A stretch of 64,000 nucleotides of DNA from positions 124,001-188,000 of the forward strand of contig SNVD02011059.1 of the NCBI GenBank assembly GCA_013180625.2, in the 5' to 3' direction. Position numbers and translations under genes: made by a program. This DNA comes from Boswellia sacra (Eukaryota > Streptophyta > Magnoliopsida > Sapindales > Burseraceae). Under the pieces are notes generated by a model that made no database searches, was not told the origin of the DNA, and saw nothing but the letters and a program-made list of their open reading frames with translations. The first letter of the stretch is position 1. The number at the start of each line of letters is the position of its first letter. Positions 10,946 through 23,459 of this stretch are shown here, one piece after another.

Positions 10946-12723
10946 GTAAGAGTTAATTTCCTATGTTTTTTTGAGTTACCACACTGCATTAACATAGAAA
11001 ATACTTCTGAAATCTCATAATAACACAACCGCTGTTGGGATTCCAGTACATCCCTCTGATAAAAGAAACTCAAAGTGAACATCATCTGCTCTCAGATCCT
11101 TCATAACAGTCTCATCGAACCATGTTTTATACATACTCTATTTACCGCATGTTTATAAAAGAAAAATCTGTACATATGAACTTGAGATGTAAAAATTTAC
11201 TACTGATATCATGTCACACGACTATGAAATACATACTATATTTCAGCACAATTTTGAACTGTTTTGTTCGTTGAAGTTAGTTAATGCTTGGTGGATATTA
11301 TTTTCCAACTACTTTGAATCTTTAATCAGAGTCTATCTGCTCTTCTATTTGTACGTCTATTGTATTTGGGTTTTAGCCTTACGGTGCATTGGGTTTAAAG
11401 TAGATGGATTTGTTGCACATCTTCTATTGTATTGGCTTGCCCTGATGACCTGGTGTTTAGGCTGAGATTGGATTAATTATCTGTCTTTGTTTGATGGGTG
11501 CTTAAACGTTGTTGGATGGCTGCTTCCATGGCTATCAACAAGCATTCTGCCACCAAAAAGCTGGACGGTTATGCTGTTGGTGATCAGATTTCGAGGGTTC
11601 ATCAAAACCATCAAAACTTTAAAGTCTTTGCATGAGAGTATACAAAGGTCCTGCATTGTTTCAATGAAAATGTAATCTTTTGAAGTTTTTAGAAAAACGA
11701 AGACCTACATTGCTGTTAAGGAAAAAAGACTGCTAGATTGATGAAAATGTAAGAAATCAAAATAAACTTCTGAAATGAAGATAAAGATAAAGGATTTTTT
11801 AATGATATATTATATTTTAAATTATTAGTTTATTATTGTAAGGTAAGACAAATAAAGATAAAAGGATCTTTTCGAAAGAAAATCAGGGACTCCAACTTAG
11901 TTTATTATTATAAGGTAAGACAAATTAGTTTAATGACTCGTGAGCTCATAAAGTAGTTTAGAAAAGTAAAACCAAATATTCATTTCTCAGTTCTTGTCTT
12001 CTAATGGGATGGATAACAAACGGAAAGCTCTAGTTAAGTTGCTCCCTCCACACGTGAGAATATATAGCTTCTAAGTTCTAGAAATATAATATATATTATT
12101 GTTTTATGGTGTTTGGAGTTGGAGCTAGAGATGCCAATATGGCAACTTGACTGCCATCCGTACCAATGATTTATGTCGTTTTTCTCTTCTTTTACCAAAC
12201 CATTAGTAACGTGATCAATAATTTGGATCTTGTATTATTTCCTGGTCGGTGTCCTGGTGTGTGGTTATTTTTATGCGTTATGTGGTCTCAATTATTACCA
12301 GCTTTTTATTTGAGTAAAATTTAATTTTTTGTAAAGATAGTATTAACGGTTTTCATCGTGTCTCAAATCTTATTTGTTTATTTTTCATTAAATTATCTTG
12401 TGAATTCAATTTGTGCCAATATATTCTATTTTTTTACAAGTTAACTTCTAAATAGATTCTTTTAACTTCAATTCATCTTTAGTTTTCATCATTTATGGAG
12501 TTTAACGACTACATAGATTTAATTGATAAAATTAGGATGTGTCATGTTTTGTTTGTTGTGGATAAAATTAGGATAAAATTAGAAAGTAGTAGTTAGTCTA
12601 ATGTTCCAATGGTAAAAGATTTTTAACCTGCATAAAATTTGTTTTTCTTTGTGGTTGAAATGAGTTAATGATACTGATTGTTTTCTTTCTTCACTTTATT
12701 TTATGCAGGTTTTTTCCTTAAAA

Positions 12724-15009
12724 ATGGATTTTTTAGGAACAAATTCAGCAACTCAAATGGAAACTCATTCGCTAAGTGAGGATGACATATTCAATATGGC
12801 TAGTGAGTCTGAAGGCACTACACGACAAGACATGATTCAAAGTGGGACACAAAAAGAAAGTTAACCTCAGAAGTGTGGAAGTTTTTTGATATACTACCAA
12901 GGGAAGGGTATCCAGATAAGAAGCAAAGATCCAAATGCAAATTATGTGGAGCGATTTATATTTCTGAGTCAAGGAATGGAACGGGTAATTTGAAGCGACA
13001 TTTGGAGTCTTGCTCGAGAAGAAATTCTCGTGATATAGGTCAGTATATGATAAACCAAATTGATGGTAACTTGGGAATACGTAGTCCTAAATTTGATCCT
13101 GTTGTCTTTCGTGAAATATTGTCTGCTACACTTGTTATGCATGATTTGCCATTTCAATTTGTTGAGTATACTGGCATTAGGAGGCTTTTCACATATTTGA
13201 ATGATGAGGTGACTCCCATTTCTAGAAATACTGCAAAGGCTGATATATTAAAGATATATAATAGGGAAAGGGCAAGAACAAAAGCCATGTTAGATGAAGC
13301 ACCTGGTAGAATTAGTTTAACCTCTGATTTGTGGACTTCCATAACTACAGATGGGTATTTGTGTCTGACTGCTCATTTTCTTTATAAAAATTGGGTTCTA
13401 CAAAAAAGGGTGTTAAACTTTTGTGCTTTGCTGCCTCCACATTCTGGTGTTAATTTGTCTGATAAAATATGCAAGTTGCTAAGTGAATGGGGCATTGAAA
13501 AAAAGATATTTTCAATCACTTTGGATAATGCTTCATCTAATGATACTTGTGTTGAGATTCTAAGATCTCAATTAAATATTAAGAAAGTACTATTATCCAA
13601 AGGAGATTTCTTGCATATTCGTTGTTGTGCTCATATCCTTAATTTGATTGTTCAAGAAGGATTGAAAGAAATAGATGAAGCAATCTATAAAATTCGTGAG
13701 AGCATTAAGTATGTCAAAGGGTCAAAAGGAAGAAAAAAGATTTTTCTTGAATGTGTGAAACAAGTGTCTCTAGAATGTAAAATGGGTTTGAGGCAAGATG
13801 TTCCTACAAGATGGAATTCTACTTTTCTCATGCTTGAAAGTGCCATGTATTATAGTCAAGCATTTTGTCACATGCAATTGACTGATTCTAACTACATTCA
13901 TTGCCCTTCTCCGAGTGAGTGGTTTAAAGTGGAGAAAATTAGCAACTTTTTGAATGTATTTTATGAGACTACATGTATATTTTCTGGCTCAAAGTACCCA
14001 ACTTCAAACTTGTACTTTCCTAAAGTGTTTGTGGCTCATTTGACTTTGAAGCAACACTTTGAAAGTGAATATGACTACTTGAAGGATATGGCTGCTCGCA
14101 TGTTGTCTAAGTTTGAGAAGTATTGGTCAAATTATTGCATTATTTTGGCTATAGCAGTTGTCTTGGATCCAAGATACAAAATGCAATTTGTGGAGTTTGC
14201 ATATAAAAAACTTTATGGGGATGATTTTGAGATTAAGTTGTCTAAAATTAGAGGGAAGATGTTTTCTTTGCTCAATGAGTACAAAAAAACTTCAACTTCT
14301 AGTGTGCCTTCTTCATCCAGAGATCCAGATGATATGATTAGTCAAGACATGACTGCTCGGAAAGCTGTAGAAGCTGTTCTATTAGAGGTAAAAACCACTA
14401 AACTTTTCATCTAAATCTATATATTTGTGTAATATTTGTGTTATTTACTTGTTCAGTTTATTAATGATTCTTATTTCTTAGGATATGTATAGGAATTTGA
14501 TCAAGCTGACAGTTTTAGACAAACAATTTCAAATCAAAAGTCACAATTGGAGTTATATTTGGATGAACCAAGGACAGAATTGTCAGCCAATATGGATATT
14601 CTTCTTTTTTGGAAAGGAAATGAGTTTCGTTATCCTGAAGTTGCTTGTATGGCTCGTGATGTTTTAAGCATTCCAGTTTCTACGATTGCATCCGAGTCAG
14701 CTTTTAGTGTTGGTGGACGAGTTCTTGATCAATTTAGAAGTGCATTTACGCCGGATACAGTAGAGGCTTTGATTTGCACTAGAGATTGGTTGTTTGGACA
14801 ACAAGGTAACTCTTTCAACAATTTATTTTTGTTTTCATCCTCTATAATTTGTTTTATTATGTTTATAACTACTTCTTTAATCATTTTATAAATGACTGGA
14901 TTTTATAGAAACTGAAAGTCTAAAGATAGATGAGTTGACTGAAGATGTAATGAACTTGAGTATCAACCAACAAGCTCGAGAATCGGCTGGTAGTTCTTCC
15001 ATGACATGA
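12724..15009 (+). pseudogene. hAT transposase, BED-type (RICESLEEPER/ZBED-like), one frameshift
   Basis: The shared start ATG is at 12724. In this copy a one-base loss near 12850 closes the first frame at the TAA at 12862-12864 after 46 codons. The rest continues in another frame from 12873 to 14387. Exons after introns are 14493-14805 and 14909-15009 (gt/ag borders, phases agree). Domains in order: BED zinc finger (CKLC...HLESC), RNase-H-like core with SDLWTS and TLDNASSND acidic positions and the PTRWNS motif, DUF4413-like segment (FYETTCIFSGSKYPTSNLYF), and hAT C-terminal dimerisation block (SESAFSVGGRVLDQFRSAF). The full protein would be about 690 residues, typical of the family. hAT transposases cut and reinsert the element. 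Translation from an internal Met at 12873 would keep most of the BED finger, so residual activity cannot be excluded. Confidence 0.9.
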
Positions 15010-15907
15010 AGGTCTTTATTGTGTAAGTGCATAATTCATTTACATGTGAAATCTGATTTGGTAATTGAAGTGTATTGTAGTTTTCATTGTTATGGTTTAT
15101 GAGATCATGAACAAATTGTAAACTTTCTTGATTAATTTATAATATGTCTATATAATTCTATAATCTGATTTTTTTCATAAGTATGATTTTTCTTTTTGTA
15201 GGTTGCTTAAGAGTTGAAGAGGAGATGGATAAGAGTTGAAGAACTTTTTTGTGTTTGTTTGTGATGCACTTAATTGTGATTTGTGACGGATAATTGTAAC
15301 TTTATAATTTGCTTGTTTGTGATGAACTTGTTCGAAGTTATCCATAATTTGGGAATGTGATGCATGTTTATTTGAGATTTGATGGACTTTATTTTTATTA
15401 ATTTTGTTGTATTTGAATTGTTAAAGTTGTTTTCTTATGGTAGTTGTATTGCATTTGAAGTATATATGATTTCTTGGTATTTAATCTTGTTTAATTTTGT
15501 ATTTTTTGTTATATCTTTTTCATTTAAAAATATGTTTTAATGTATATTCGTATCATAATCGTGTTGTAAATGTATAACGTGTCATAATCGTGTTGTAAAT
15601 GTATAACGTGTCATAATTGTGTTAGCAGGTCATAACCGTGTCAATCGGAGTGTGTTAATAATTTAATCGTGTCTTAATCGTGTTAAACGGGTCGTGTTCG
15701 TATCTAACACGAGTACGATCCGTTTATTATTCGTGTTAGCGTGTCGTGTCGTGTTATCCATTTATTAATCGTATTGTGTTCGTGTTGAGTCACAGTGACA
15801 CGAATAATAAACGGGCCGTGTTCGTGTCGTGTCAATCTTTATCGTGTCACAGTTCGACACGACACGAACACGACCCGCGAACACGAATTGCCACCCCTAC
15901 CATTGGC

Positions 15908-17361
15908 CAAAGAAGAAAAAGAAAAAAGAGACGAGATAACATTCTACCGCGCTGTGCATTATTTAAGATTCGATGATTTCCATATGTCGTAGCAGTATGT
16001 AATAAGATCTCCAAAATTGTATATCCTTATAATAACAATCATTAAACCATTTTAGAGCTTATATTAAGTTTCTTATTTCACTGTATATGATATATTTTTA
16101 TAAAAAAGAGATAGAAGTTTTGAGATAATCTAATGATTCTTATAATAAAAATATATAAAATTTCAGATAATGTATAAATAAATTCAAATTTTCAAATCTT
16201 TACAAAAGAGATGGCAACTTCAAATCTTTATTGTTTATTTATATATTATTTATAAAATTTAGATAATGTATAAATAAATAATAATTTAATATATATTTTA
16301 ACAATAATAATAACAACAATATATTCATAATAAAAATTATGTGTTCATCTCAACTTTAAATAACTAAATTTTTTTAATAGCAAATAAATAAACTATAAGC
16401 CCTTGGATGTTTCTTTTTTTTTTTTAGCAAATTCTTCTACTTGGGTTGCTACACATTCAGCTAAAGAGTCCATTCAACTCAGAAACTTCAATGTGATTTT
16501 GGTTTTGGTTGTCGATGAATAAGGGGCATAACTAAACAATTTTCTTCGGATGGGTTTTTTTTTGTTAATATTTAGTCTATAACTAAATTTTATCATGAAA
16601 AAAATTTACATACATATTAAATATATAAGATAAGCAAAGTATATATATATTTATTTTTGTTTATATATTAAATTAAAATTTTTCATGGACAAATAAAGAG
16701 ATTAATTATGTAAATTAACGTATAATTTGCTAAATTGAGATATAATGATCACATTTTATAAAAAATTCATAAAAAAGAATAAAGATTATATAAAAGAATT
16801 TTTATTTTAAATATGGTGTAAGATTTAAAATGAATCTTTTCTATATAAATCTTTTGTTTTTCCCAAGTTTAGGCGGCTTATAGGAAAAAATTTTGTTTCA
16901 AAGCAAGGGAATAAGAGTTATGATTTGAACTTTTTGAATTGAATAAAAACTTGACTCGGCTGCAGCCCAGCCCTGCCACCTGATGGTTCCACCAAGGCTT
17001 CTTGGGTTGGGTTTCAGTTTTCCCTTTTTTCCCTGAATTTTAATCTATTCTTGTTCTTTGTGATATTTGTGTTTTTTTGCTTGATTGGTTTTGGAAAATT
17101 TTCTATATCTTTCAAGTGATGAATTGATTAGGCTTTGTTAAGTTATAGACTAAAAGTTATAGGAAAGTAATAGTCAGAGGTTAGCTGAAAGTTTTGATGG
17201 TCATAAAATAGGAGATGATGAGTTGTCGGTTGATGATTTCATTCAACCATCCAATTTAAAATTTGCTTGGTATGAACTGAACTTTTCTGCTTGTCTTTTA
17301 CTCAAAGTTTGGAGGAAGCCATTCCTCCCGTGGAATTGTCCTGCAGGAAACAACTTGGAAA
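15908..17361. repeat. Duplicated segment D, right part of copy 1
   Basis: It is continuous with 9420-10133 once the hAT element is removed, and matches 20166-21658 nearly base for base (for example actcggctgcagcccagccc and gatgatgagttgtcggttga). Similarity stops abruptly at about 17361, where an unrelated sequence rich in tcgagtgtc begins. A short frame near 17165-17340 (GDDELSVDDFI) looks protein-like in both copies but I do not recognise it. Confidence 0.8.
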
Positions 17362-19135
17362 CAATCTTGACACTCGACATGTCGGATGGTCATGTCGAGT
17401 GTCTAGATTACGTCGAGTCTAGGATCGAGTGTCATGTTAGTGCGTCGAGTGGAGTACCAAACGTGACAAGTGTCGGATGCAAATTTTGTCGAGTTCGTGT
17501 GTCGAATATATGTGTCGCGTTAGTCGAGCGTCAGTCGTCGTGCGTCATGTGTCGACTTGATTGTCGAGTGTCCAGTGTCGAAGGTTTTGCGTCGAGTTTT
17601 GTTGAGCGTTTGGGAAGAACATTCGTTTTTGTGACTTTTGTAAGTAATTTTGTAATGATTTTTTATCCACGGATCTTATATGATATGTATGAAATATTCA
17701 TTCATGTGCTTCGGTAATGTATGTACCAATAATGTAATAAACACGAATTTATGTGCTTTTTCCTTAAACTAAATAAACATTCATGCGATTCTCGTTTATG
17801 TGCTTTGTCCATGTATAAAACATTCATGTATGAATGTAAAGCCTTCATTGGAAATCACAACTCTCATTTGATGTCGTAGCCTAAGAATACTTAGCCGAAA
17901 AGTATTTATTAATTGTTTATATGACTATTACTCCAGAAGTAACATCAAAAAAGATCAACAGAGATGTGATCACGTAGCGAACTCGCCTCCGCTAAACATG
18001 GAAAACATGTATACAGTCGGAATACATGTATTTACATATATATACTAATACAACCAGAAAAATATGTATTTACAAGTTTTCGTACCACTATACATGGAAA
18101 ACATGTGCGACTATACAAAAAAAATCACTATACAATAATGTGTAAATATCCACAAACTATCTACCCAAAAAAATGAGTAACTAAATTCACTTGCCATTTG
18201 CTTCAACCTGCAAATACAAGGTAGTTATAGTTAAATTTGATGCAAAAAGACAAAAAAGCAAAGCTAAAACAAGCAACCTGCCAAAACGCTCTACAGAACT
18301 CGACGCGCTCGATAGAGCTCGACAACATAAACTGACAAAACTCCTATCAGATACCCCCAATGGACTATACGACTTTGTTGGATGTCGGATTACTCGATAC
18401 AAGCTTTCATCTGACATGTCGAGTGTCGGATAAATGGTTCGAGACATCAATATGTCAGTTTTCACGTATCTGACACTCGACATGTCGAATGAGCTAGTGT
18501 TGAGTGTCAGATGATGCATCCGACACTCGATATTTTCGAAAATATACTGATATCGAGTGTCAGTTGTGAATCCGATATGACTCGATACGACTCGACATGT
18601 AAGTGTCGAGTGTCGAGTGGAGTATCCGAAACTCATCATCGTCTATCTCGCGACGAAACGCGTCGGTTTTCACAGTTTTCGTACACATCGAACCACAAAA
18701 ATCACATAATAACACTAGATTTATCCCTAGAAATACAAAATAAATTCACAAATCTGATAAAACTCAAATCTCTAATTAAGATTTCCCAAAAAACTAAATC
18801 AAATCTAATGAAATAGAAAACAACTAAATAAATCAGTAAAACTACGAAAAAACTGACAAATACCTCAGTGTCGATGGGTGCTTCTCTCTGCATCGTCTTG
18901 CTTCTATCCTTAGCCGATACTCGTGTCGTTTGCATTTCGAGAGTTGTTGAGGGGTTTCAGAAATATTTATTTGAAGAGAGAAATAAGGTTTTGGGAACAA
19001 ATTGAATACATAAGGCTATTTTAGTCTTTTTGTTAAGAAAATGTCTATAGCATGAAAAGTTTTCTCCAAATTTCAATAAGGGCCTCTAATTGTGTCTATT
19101 TTTTTAATTTTTCGTATTTTATTCTAATATATACA
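17362..19135. mobile_element. Unidentified insertion with tcgagtgtc / gacactcga arrays
   Basis: This stretch is absent from the paralogous position at 21658. Two clusters, 17370-17600 and 18290-18640, are dense in gacactcga and its complement and lie in largely opposite orientation, which resembles subterminal repeats of a DNA transposon. The core (17640-18180) is AT-rich with repeated catggaaaacatgt and catgtattta phrases. A short minus-strand frame from 18935 (MQTTRVSAKDRSKTMQREA) ends at a donor-like gtattt near 18864. I found neither clean terminal repeats nor a clear target duplication, so class and exact borders are uncertain. Confidence 0.5.
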
Positions 19136-19139
19136 TTAG

Positions 19140-20177
19140 TTTATGTATGTCTTGTATGTCGTTACTCGAAGCTTTTTGTGGTGCAAGTTGTTCACAAATA
19201 GTATATTGATTGGTAGATGGAGTCCATATATCAATATCAACATTTTTTTTTAATGTACAATATTTATTCCTGCACGTCGGTCCAATGAAGTGGCTGCTGG
19301 TATTAGACTAGTTTTTTTTTTGGTCTTACAGGGTAATACTATTTTTTCAAATTATTTATATAAATTAATATACATCACATCATCTATTTTAATTAATAAT
19401 ATTTATTAAATATTTATTAAACTGTATTATATATGTCAGTTTATAATCAAATTATCTGTATGTCATTACCCCAAGCTTTTTAGATTGGTAAATGGAGTCC
19501 ATATATCAATATCAACATTAAAGAAAGACCCTGAGCAAGTCTTTGTAATCAATAATTAATACAATTATATCCTGAATGAATAAATAATGGCAGGTGCAGA
19601 AACACTTTTTTTATGTAAAATATTTATTCCTGCACGTTGGTCCAATGAAGTGGCTGCTGGTACTAAACTAGTTATTTTTTTTTTTTACTTACGTAGTAAT
19701 ACTATTTTTTCAAATTATTTATGCAAACTGATATAGTATCTTTATATGATCACAACATCGTCTATCTTAATTAATATCATTTATTATTAGTATATATTTA
19801 TCTAATCAATACATATATTTATCAAATTACATCATGCATATCCGTTTCTATAAATAAATTTACATAAATAATTTATAAGAGTAATATCCCTATGGACTTT
19901 TGTATTTTAATAATTTATTTGCAACCAAACACCACCAACTCTCAACCGCTCATTTCTTTATAAACCGCATAATCGAATTATATAGAGCTAGCCTGTGACT
20001 AAGTCAATCCGAATTTACTTGATTTATAAAACTTTCTTTAAACAATTAATAGTTTGGGCATATTAGGAACAAGGAAGAATTACATTGCATCTTTAACGTC
20101 AGCCTACATATAAGGCTAAGATGTCTATGTCCCAATTTCTTCGCTCGCTCGTTTTCCATTGACCAAAGGAGGGAAAA

Positions 20178-20208
<31 letters not shown>

Positions 20209-21658
20209 CGAGAGAACATCCTACCGTGCTTTGCATTATTTAAGATTTGATGATTTCCATATGTCGTAGCAGTGTGTGATAATATCCCAAAAATTGTATA
20301 TCCTTATAATAACAATCATTAAACCATTTTAGAATTTATATTAAGTTTCTTATTTCACTGTATATGATATATTTTTATAAAAAAGAGATAAAACTTTTAA
20401 GATAATCTAATGATTCTTATAATAAAAATATATAAAATTTAAGATAATGTATAAATAAATTCAAATTTTCAAATCTTTACCAAAGAGATGGCAGCTTCAA
20501 ATCTTTATTGTTTATTTATATATTATTTATAAAATTTAGATAATGTATAAATAAATAATAATTTAATATATATTTTAACAACAATAATAATAACAATATA
20601 TTCCTAATAAAAATTAAGTGTCCTTCTCAACGTTAAATAACTAAATTTTTTTAATACCAAATAAATAAATTATAAGCCCTTGGATGTTTCTTTTTTTTTT
20701 TTTTTTAAGCAAATTCTTCTACTTGGGTTGCTACACATTCAGCTCAAGAGTCCATTCAACTCAGAAACTTCAATGTGACTTTGGTTTCGGTCTTGCCTTC
20801 TTGGCCGATGAATAAGGGGCATAACTAAAAAATTTTCTTCGGATGGGTTTTTTTTTTTTTAATATTTAGTCTATAACTAAATTTTATCATGAAAAAAAAT
20901 TTACATACATATTAAATATATAAGATAAGCAAAGTATATATATTTATTTTTGTTTATATATTAAATTAAAATATTAGATGGACAAATAAGTAGATTAATT
21001 ATGTAAAGTTATAATTTGGTAAATTGAGATATAGTGATTACATTTTTTAAAAAATTCATAAAAAAGAATAAAGATTATATAAAAGAATTTTTATTTTAAA
21101 TATGGTGTAAGATTCAAAGTGAATCTTTTCTACATAAATCTTTTGTTTTTCCCAAGTTTAGGCGGCTTATAGGAAAAAATTTTGTTTCAAAGCAACGGAA
21201 TAAGAGTTATGATTTGAACTTTTTGAATTGAATAAAAACTTGACTCGGCTGCAGCCCAGCCCTGCCACCTGATGGTTCCACCAGGGCTTCTTGGGTTGGG
21301 TTTCAGTTTTCCCTTTTTTCCCTGAATTTTAATCTATTCTTGTTCTTTGTGATATTTGTGTTTTTTTTGCTTGATTGGTTTTGGAAATTTTTCTATATCT
21401 TTGAAGTGATGAATTGATTAGGCTTTGTTAAGTTATAGACTAAAAGTTATGGGAAAGTAATAGACAGAGGTTAGCTGAAAGTTTTGATGGTCATAAAATA
21501 GGAGATGATGAGTTGTCGGTTGATGATTTCATTTCAACCATCCAATTTAAATTTTGCTTGGTATGAACTGAACTTTTCTGCTTGTCTTTAACTCAAAGTT
21601 TGGAGGAAGCCATTCTTCCCGTGGAATTGTCCTGTAGGAAACAACCTGGAAATTTCCT
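19140..21658. repeat. Duplicated segment D, copy 2 (uninterrupted), with a short internal tandem copy
   Basis: It matches 9420-17361 without the hAT element. The first ~280 bp (19140-19360) are repeated from about 19440, so the left border is itself tandemly duplicated. At 20150-20165 the sequence reads through the site where copy 1 carries the hAT. A (GA)n run at 20185-20209 replaces a shorter purine run in copy 1. On the right it passes directly into a broken NLR coding fragment. Confidence 0.8.
20185..20209. repeat. (GA)n microsatellite
   Basis: An uninterrupted dinucleotide run of about 12 units follows an A-run. The equivalent spot in the other copy (about 15912-15930) has only a short imperfect purine tract. 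Confidence 0.9.
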
Positions 21659-22041
21659 CCTTCTCGTAGTTCAGCAATAGCCTTCACTTTTTGATCTGCA
21701 ATTTTGCTCAACTGGAAGCGGATCTTCAAGGTAGTACAAAGCCTTTTGAAACATTTGCACTTGGCTTGCTCTTCATCTTCAATAATCTTCCCTGCCTCTC
21801 CAATGAGATGGCCCATGCTAGCCAGCTACCTCTGAGCTTCTTGTTCAATCTGTTCAACATTTCTTATATCTTAATCGATTCTATGCCCCACAGAGACTCT
21901 TTCTTCCCTCAACTTCTCCACATGGTCTTTGAGACTTTCAGAGTTGGTACTGTAGTTTCGTAAAGAATTGAATTGACGTCCTATTGAAGCAGCCAAGGAC
22001 TTGGCAAATTCTAGAATAACTGACACTATGGTTTCAATCAT
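21656..22041 (-). pseudogene. NLR fragment: coiled-coil N-terminus with two stops
   Basis: The minus strand from the ATG at 22041 reads MIETIVSVILEF... and aligns to the first ~145 residues of the intact NLR at 1-2647 (EKLREERVSVGHR against EKLREQRDSVGHR; KCKCFKRLCTTLKIRFQLSK against SKCFKGLCPNLKARFQFSK). In-frame stops fall after VGHRID (TAA) and after EAQR (TAG, where the intact gene has Trp). Homology ends near SYRTIPREEW, just before the P-loop region. The missing NB-ARC part lies on the wrong side, at 22793-23118. It is non-functional. Confidence 0.9.
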
Positions 22042-22069
22042 TTTCATTTTCTTTTTATTTATTTATTTA

Positions 22070-22340
22070 TTTTAAGTTTTGGAAAACAGAGCAAAAATAG
22101 AACAATGAAAATGAAACATGCACAGAGAACAACTGGGGATCAGAACTTTTCTTTTTCTTCGTTTTAAGAGAAAAAGGTGAAGCAAAACAAATGAAAATCA
22201 AACAAAGATAGAAACAGAACAATCAGAGGGTAGTACTTTGAATTTTTTTTCCTTGTAGCTTCCAGAAACAGGAGAAAGGCAAAATAAATGAAAATAAAAC
22301 AGACATGAAAACAGAAAAATAGTAAAGACGATGAAATGAC
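22070..22340 (-). repeat. NLR upstream module U, copy 3 (partial)
   Basis: Purine-rich sequence immediately upstream of the broken NLR ATG at 22041, similar to the start of the region upstream of the intact NLR gene. It breaks off at about 22340, where module R begins. Confidence 0.55.
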
Positions 22341-22379
22341 TGCAACATCATCTATATTAATTAATATAACAAAAATTTA

Positions 22380-22790
22380 AAATTCATTCTTCCAATCAAA
22401 TAATGATACATCAGCTCGTATGAGAAAAATAATAGAGATAATTTTTAAGAATAGTATTACTGTTATGCAAAATATTAACTATATACATGACTTTCCGACT
22501 TGGGTTGGGTTGTACACTTACAATCCAGTGCCTAATCAAAGTAGAGATAGCTTTGAAAGTTTGAAACTGATCAAAGGGTTGAACATAAATACATAGACGA
22601 GACATGGAAAGATGTAATAACATTTGAAAAGAGCGCAAAGATAAAAGTTGTTTGGAGAAGAGAGTGCGAGATTTGTTGACGTTGTTGCCTGCGCGTTGTG
22701 AATTGCACTTGCACAGGTCATTTTTTATTTTCCTGAATGTTTGTTAATATTTATTAACTTTGAATTCATCAATTATCCCAGGCAAGGCTT
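22380..22790. repeat. NLR-cluster repeat module R, copy 2
   Basis: It matches 7590-8000 (landmarks gacttgggttgggttgtac, tgcacaggtcattttt, catcaattatcccaggcaag). It joins directly to the NB-ARC fragment at about 22790. Confidence 0.65.
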
Positions 22791-22792
22791 TC

Positions 22793-23118
22793 CGTTGACA
22801 GCAGTTGGCTTCCCACGTCAAGATTTGTAAAAATCCTATTTAAAAGGATCTGCTTCTCTCGACTTAACCGTTCACGAGCTTTCTTGCTCTTCTAGATTCT
22901 ATCTCCTCACGAAATTGCAGACCTAACTTATCTGCAATTTCCCCTAGAATTTTTCTTATTTCCAAACTCTGTGACACGTGCAAAAACAACCTCATCAAAG
23001 AGCTTCTCGTTCTCAACTTTCATCACAACTTCCTTCACTAGCGTGGTCTTTCCAATGCCGCCCATCCTATACAGCCCAACCATGTTGACATTGGGATCAC
23101 TTAATGCCTTTTGTTTAA
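22793..23118 (-). pseudogene. NLR fragment: NB-ARC P-loop region, decayed and displaced
   Basis: The minus strand reads ALSDPNVNMVGLYRMGGIGKTTLVKEV, aligning to residues about 180-290 of the intact NLR. The first glycine of the P-loop is Arg here. A frameshift follows VVFARVT, and further on there are stops. The end reads approximately EKQILLNRIFTNLDVGSQLLSTE, matching the start of the unusual insertion of the intact gene. In minus-strand order this NB-ARC piece comes before the CC piece at 22041-21656, the reverse of the gene order, so the copy was rearranged as well as mutated. Confidence 0.85.
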
Positions 23119-23119
23119 C

Positions 23120-23459
23120 CTATTTAAGTGAAATTTATTTATTTGAGTGAAATTTAGGTGATATTAGAATTAAGGTTAGTTGTGATTGTAGAACAAAAGA
23201 TTGATAAGCTACTATTTCATTCAAATAGATTAAATAAATTGTTTGTTAAATTAAGATTAAATCATGTATTTGTCTTGATGGTAGACTATATTTTTTCTAA
23301 CTAATAAGTATCAAGTTCAAATCCTAACACTTGCAAGTTTCTAAAATTTTAAAAGATAAAAAGGGTAAATATGATATTTTATTTTAGCAAACAATTTGGG
23401 GGGAGGGGAGGGATAACGATTGCCATGTTAGCATTTCATGTTATAAATGAAAAATAATC
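23120..23459. other. AT-rich stretch, no gene seen
   Basis: No coding or structural signal beyond a short G-run near 23396-23411. Confidence 0.5.

Larger units (their letters stand above)
10134..15899 (+). mobile_element. hAT transposon copy 1 (5,766 bp) with transposase gene
   Basis: The right end is ATTGCCACCCCTA. The left end is a mutated TAAAAGTGACAATTTT, where sister elements read TAGGGGTGGCAATTTT. An exact 8-bp target duplication ccattggc flanks it (10126-10133 and 15900-15907). The same flanking DNA without the insertion is seen near 20150-20165. Long subterminal arrays of the motif gacacg / cgtgtc occupy about the first 260 and last 360 bases. A BED-type transposase lies at 12724-15009. 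The second copy at 31734-36459 is about 1 kb shorter, differing mainly in the long 5' intron and a 3' deletion. Confidence 0.95.

Noticed and set aside
10739..11020. 93-codon frame rich in Ser and Pro
   Set aside because: It lies in the untranslated leader of the hAT transposase gene and is not preserved in the second hAT copy.
17165..17340. GDDELSVDDFI-like peptide resembling the N-terminus of a GATA factor
   Set aside because: The match is only a few acidic residues and nothing else of a GATA gene (WLSNFVE block, zinc finger) is present in either copy of the segment.
17223..18639. Frames of 164 and 150 codons with Ser/Val/Arg-rich repeats
   Set aside because: They are translations of the tcgagtgtc-type short repeats rather than genes.
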